This document shows positions 6,046-8,108 of a stretch of DNA of 8,108 nt, in pieces (the stretch's first letter is position 1; each line of letters starts with the position of its first letter). A program made the translations under genes and the position numbers. Location: positions 1 through 8,108 of the forward strand of contig JAPLYF010000040.1 in the NCBI GenBank assembly GCA_026395675.1, read 5' to 3'. This stretch comes from Candidatus Parcubacteria bacterium (lineage in GTDB: Bacteria; Patescibacteriota; Patescibacteriia; CAIXNZ01). The notes beneath the pieces were generated by a model. That model searched no databases. It was not told the DNA's origin and saw only the letters and a list, made by a program, of their open reading frames with translations.

Positions 6046-6051
6046 ATTATA
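6046..6051 (-). promoter_or_regulatory. -10 box of paralogue B, nearly leaderless
   Basis: The minus strand reads TATAAT, 11 nt before the ATG, so a leader of about 4-6 nt is expected. It differs from paralogue A by a 5-bp insertion between the box and the start codon. The -35 position falls in the T-tract of the preceding terminator and is poor. Confidence 0.55.
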
Positions 6052-6066
6052 CAGAAATTAAGACAT

Positions 6067-6093
6067 AAAAAAAAGAGGCCCTTTTTGGACCTC
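6067..6093 (-). terminator. Rho-independent terminator of the 87-residue gene
   Basis: On the minus strand, GAGGTCC and GGGCCTC form a 7-bp stem (one G-U pair) around AAAAA, followed directly by eight T. It lies 23 bp after the stop of the small gene and 33 bp before the ATG of paralogue B, so it closes the small cassette and isolates it from the downstream gene. Confidence 0.85.
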
Positions 6094-6116
6094 AATAACA
6101 TGAATGGCGGAAGCGA

Positions 6117-6380
6117 TTAGTATTTGGCGACGTAGGCCTTATGGCCTTTTTTGATGCGTCGCAATTTTTGCTCGCGGTAGCGATAGTAGTAATATGGAAG
6201 TTCATCAATGACAACCGCAGTTGTTAGCACTACTGCGAGAATGCCCACTGAGTAGATTGCTGGCACTTGAGCCAAAAAAGTTACCTTGTTTAGGTCTATG
6301 CAGATAGCATAAACCCAGTAGATGAATGCGATCGAAACGAAGACCGCAATTCCACAGATGATTTCTTCTACTATCTTCAA
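6117..6380 (-). CDS. small two-span membrane protein with basic, Tyr-rich tail, 87 residues
   Basis: I do not recognise this protein. Two hydrophobic segments (about 6-28 and 38-58) are joined by a short loop, followed by a strongly basic tail with a run of Tyr (63-66 and 68) and the ending RRIKKGHKAYVAKY. The start is TTG at 6380-6378: it is decided by an AAGGAGG Shine-Dalgarno 8 nt upstream, and no ATG lies nearby in frame. The gene has its own consensus promoter and its own intrinsic terminator, so it is a closed, probably well-expressed transcription unit. Its sequence is visibly richer in G and C than the flanking genes, and its expression signals differ from theirs, so later acquisition is possible. 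It sits between ppsA and the GT-C-like pair, reading in the same direction. The topology would suit a small membrane peptide such as a stress, holin-like or toxin-like protein, but nothing in the sequence decides between these. Confidence 0.8.
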   Translation of the reverse strand: MKIVEEIICGIAVFVSIAFIYWVYAICIDLNKVTFLAQVPAIYSVGILAVVLTTAVVIDELPYYYYRYREQKLRRIKKGHKAYVAKY

Positions 6381-6388
6381 GATTCTAA

Positions 6389-6395
6389 CCTCCTT
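6389..6395 (-). promoter_or_regulatory. strong Shine-Dalgarno of the 87-residue gene
   Basis: AAGGAGG on the minus strand, 8 nt before the TTG codon. It fixes the TTG as the start and is the only strong ribosome binding site visible at a gene start in the window. Confidence 0.85.
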
Positions 6396-6410
6396 AAATT
6401 TACTATTTTA

Positions 6411-6439
6411 ATTATAGCACATTTTTGATTATCTGTCAA
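6411..6439 (-). promoter_or_regulatory. consensus sigma-70 promoter of the 87-residue gene
   Basis: The minus strand shows TTGACA (6434-6439), exactly 17 bp, then TATAAT (6411-6416) preceded by TGC, so both hexamers are perfect and the -10 is extended. The expected start near 6404 gives a leader of about 24 nt that includes the Shine-Dalgarno. It begins 18 bp after the ppsA stop. Confidence 0.88.
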
Positions 6440-6457
6440 GAGCTTTGGGCTTTAATC

Positions 6458-8108
6458 CTACATTATCACTTGTTTTTGCCCTGAAAGGGCCCCTTTGGGG
6501 CTTAAATCAAGACGCGTTTTGATAACTGTATCCGGAGTTAAAGAAATACTATCAATTCCCTCTTTCATTAAAAAGCGGGCAAAATCAGGGAAATCACTGG
6601 GCGCCTGACCGCAAATACCGATTTTTATTTTGTTCTTTTTGGCTATTTTAATTGCCTGAACAATTAATTTTTTAACTGCCTCATTTCTTTCGTCCCCGAT
6701 TTGTAAAATCAATTCAGAATCGCGGTCCAGTCCCAAAGTTAATTGGGTTAAATCATTGGAGCCAATGGAAAAGCCATCATAAATTTTGGCAAATTCATTA
6801 GCCAAAATTACATTACTGGGAATCTCCACCATGACATAAATTTGCAAACCATTTTGACCCTGTACTAGGCCGTTTTGCCTTAAAATTTTAATCACTTTCT
6901 CACCTTCCTCAACAGTGCGGCAAAACGGCACCATAACCTTAACATTGGTTAACCCCATTTCATTTCTGACTTTTTTCATAGCTTGGCATTCTAAATCAAA
7001 GGCAGGTTTGAATTTTGGGTCATAATAGCGCGAGGCACCGCGCCAGCCAATCATGGGATTGGATTCTTTTGGTTCATAAAGTTCCCCGCCAATCAGATTG
7101 GCATATTCATTACTTTTAAAATCGGAAAAGCGCACTATCACATCCTTGGGATAAAAAGCAGCGGCAATTTGGGCAATGCCAAAAGCCAATTGTTCTACAT
7201 AAAAATTAACTTTATTAGGATAAGCCAGGGTTAGATCATTAATTTGCTTTTTCAAATTTGCTGGCAACTTCAAAAAATTTATCAGAGCCAGAGGATGAAT
7301 TTTAATGTAATTAGTAATGATAAACTCCAGACGCGCCAAGCCAATGCCTTCATTTGGTAAAAAAGAATATTTAAAGGCCTGGGTTGGATCGCCTAAATTC
7401 ATCATAATATCCACCTTGGGCTTTTTCACCTTGCGCAAATCCGTTTTCTTTATTTTAAAAGGCAAAAATCCATTATACACATGACCAGTTTCTCCTTCAG
7501 CGCAGCTTAAAGTAATTTTTTGTCCATCTTTTAAGAGTTTAGTGCTGATTTTTGCGCCCACAATCGCTGGTACACCCAATTCCCGCGCCACAATAGCCGC
7601 GTGGCAGGTTCTGCCGCCTGAATTAGTAATAATGCCAGCAGCTTTTTTCATCACTGGCTCCCAATCAGGATCTGTCATTTCCGTGACCAAAACTTCGCCT
7701 GGTTTAAAAGAGCCAAGCTGCCTGACATTTTTAATAATGTTAACTTTGCCAGTCGCGATTTTCTGGCCAATGGCTTCGCCGCTTAAAATTACTTTGCCTC
7801 TTTTGGGTAAAATATATTGTTCCAAGACATTGGGATTAACTAATGATTCTACTGTTTCAGGACGCGCTTGCACAATATACAACTTATTGGTTTGCCCGTC
7901 TTTAGCCCATTCAATATCCATGGGACGCTTATAATAACGCTCAATAACTTGCGCCCATTTAGCTAATTGTAAAATTTCTAAATTTTTTAAAGAAAATTGC
8001 TGACGTTGCTTATCAGAAATATATATATTCTTGGTCGGCTTTTTTAGATTATTTGTATAAATCAATTTCAATTTTTTACTGCCCAGCTCTTTTTTTATAA
8101 TTTTCATT
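6458..8108 (-). CDS. ppsA: phosphoenolpyruvate synthase (5' end outside window)
   Basis: Converts pyruvate, ATP and water to phosphoenolpyruvate, AMP and phosphate; cytoplasmic, gluconeogenic direction. About 550 codons are visible; the family is near 790 residues, so about 240 N-terminal residues of the ATP-grasp domain are missing and the Met codon at 8107-8105 is internal, not a start. Counting from that Met: end of the nucleotide-binding domain with RPMDIEWAKDG (61-71) and LYIVQARPETV (76-86); the swivelling phosphohistidine domain with GGRTCHAAIVARELGVPAIVG (164-184), in which His169 is the phosphorylated residue; and the PEP/pyruvate TIM barrel with GIGLARLEFII (254-264), VRFSDFKSNEYANLIGG (325-341), SIGSNDLTQLTLGLDRDS (447-464) and GICGQAPSD (497-505), with Cys499 as the catalytic acid/base. 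All key residues in view are intact. After the usual end (ISLTPDTVIKTRL) there is a short extra tail encoded by a GC-rich palindrome, and the gene stops with TAG. Confidence 0.96.
   Translation of the reverse strand, partial: MKIIKKELGSKKLKLIYTNNLKKPTKNIYISDKQRQQFSLKNLEILQLAKWAQVIERYYKRPMDIEWAKDGQTNKLYIVQARPETVESLVNPNVLEQYILPKRGKVILSGEAIGQKIATGKVNIIKNVRQLGSFKPGEVLVTEMTDPDWEPVMKKAAGIITNSGGRTCHAAIVARELGVPAIVGAKISTKLLKDGQKITLSCAEGETGHVYNGFLPFKIKKTDLRKVKKPKVDIMMNLGDPTQAFKYSFLPNEGIGLARLEFIITNYIKIHPLALINFLKLPANLKKQINDLTLAYPNKVNFYVEQLAFGIAQIAAAFYPKDVIVRFSDFKSNEYANLIGGELYEPKESNPMIGWRGASRYYDPKFKPAFDLECQAMKKVRNEMGLTNVKVMVPFCRTVEEGEKVIKILRQNGLVQGQNGLQIYVMVEIPSNVILANEFAKIYDGFSIGSNDLTQLTLGLDRDSELILQIGDERNEAVKKLIVQAIKIAKKNKIKIGICGQAPSDFPDFARFLMKEGIDSISLTPDTVIKTRLDLSPKGALSGQKQVIM
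6478..6501. repeat. 24-nt GC-rich multi-hairpin segment in the 3' end of ppsA
   Basis: Two overlapping hairpins share bases: GCCC-TGAAA-GGGC (6478-6490) and GCCCC-TTT-GGGGC (6489-6501). The AAAGGG/CCCTTT pair in the middle is also self-complementary. It encodes SPKGALSG in the tail that extends past the usual PEP synthase C-terminus. No U-tract follows on the gene strand, so it is not a standard terminator. Confidence 0.5.

Noticed and set aside
5916..6101. Minus-strand open frame of 61 codons overlapping the start of paralogue B
   Set aside because: It crosses the terminator and the conserved start block in another frame; the paralogue start is much better supported.
6134..6150. Terminator-like hairpin AGGCC-TTAT-GGCCT followed by T on the plus strand
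   Set aside because: No plus-strand gene leads into it and it lies in the coding end of the 87-residue gene; the stem is only 5 bp.
7542..7934. Plus-strand open frame of 130 codons
   Set aside because: It is antisense to the phosphohistidine region of ppsA, which is unmistakable.
8105..8107. Met codon at the right edge as the start of ppsA
   Set aside because: The frame stays open to the edge and the protein would lack most of the ATP-grasp domain; no promoter or ribosome binding site can be judged there.
1..8108. CRISPR array, tRNA, rRNA or transposase gene
   Set aside because: No regularly spaced repeats, tRNA-like cloverleaf or transposase motifs were seen on reading both strands.

Overview
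The window is AT-rich bacterial DNA with dense gene packing, read with the standard bacterial code: lgt ends properly at a TGA and no gene reads through TGA. Most genes lack Shine-Dalgarno sites, and there are two large multi-spanning proteins of a GT-C glycosyltransferase-like type. Together this suggests a member of the Candidate Phyla Radiation (Patescibacteria, perhaps Parcubacteria). That placement is an inference from style and gene content, not from a marker gene.

Layout from left to right: (1) the first 335 codons of a glucose-6-phosphate isomerase gene (pgi) on the minus strand, cut by the left edge; (2) an 87-bp divergent intergenic region with a promoter for each direction and a dyad between them; (3) an unrecognised 239-residue membrane protein on the plus strand, whose 3' end overlaps the end of the next gene by 17 bp; (4) lgt, prolipoprotein diacylglyceryl transferase, minus strand; (5) two tandem paralogous membrane proteins of about 550 residues with a GT-C glycosyltransferase-like layout, minus strand, the downstream one only 2 bp from lgt; (6) a self-contained cassette for an 87-residue two-span membrane protein with a consensus promoter, a strong Shine-Dalgarno, a TTG start and its own terminator; (7) the C-terminal two thirds of phosphoenolpyruvate synthase (ppsA), minus strand, cut by the right edge.

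Pgi and PEP synthase belong to the glycolysis/gluconeogenesis trunk, while Lgt and the GT-C-like pair belong to envelope building (lipoprotein lipidation and probably transfer of sugars from lipid carriers). The two themes are neighbours rather than one obvious pathway.

The most notable points beyond gene calls are these. The two GT-C-like paralogues share a 68-bp block (one mismatch) over their first codons and upstream edge, although the rest of the genes is strongly diverged. Several genes have a TATAAT box only 6-11 nt before the ATG, which implies leaderless or nearly leaderless mRNAs, in sharp contrast to the small cassette. Short GC-rich palindromes sit in frame inside lgt, one GT-C paralogue and the 3' end of ppsA, and look like small palindromic insertions in coding sequence.
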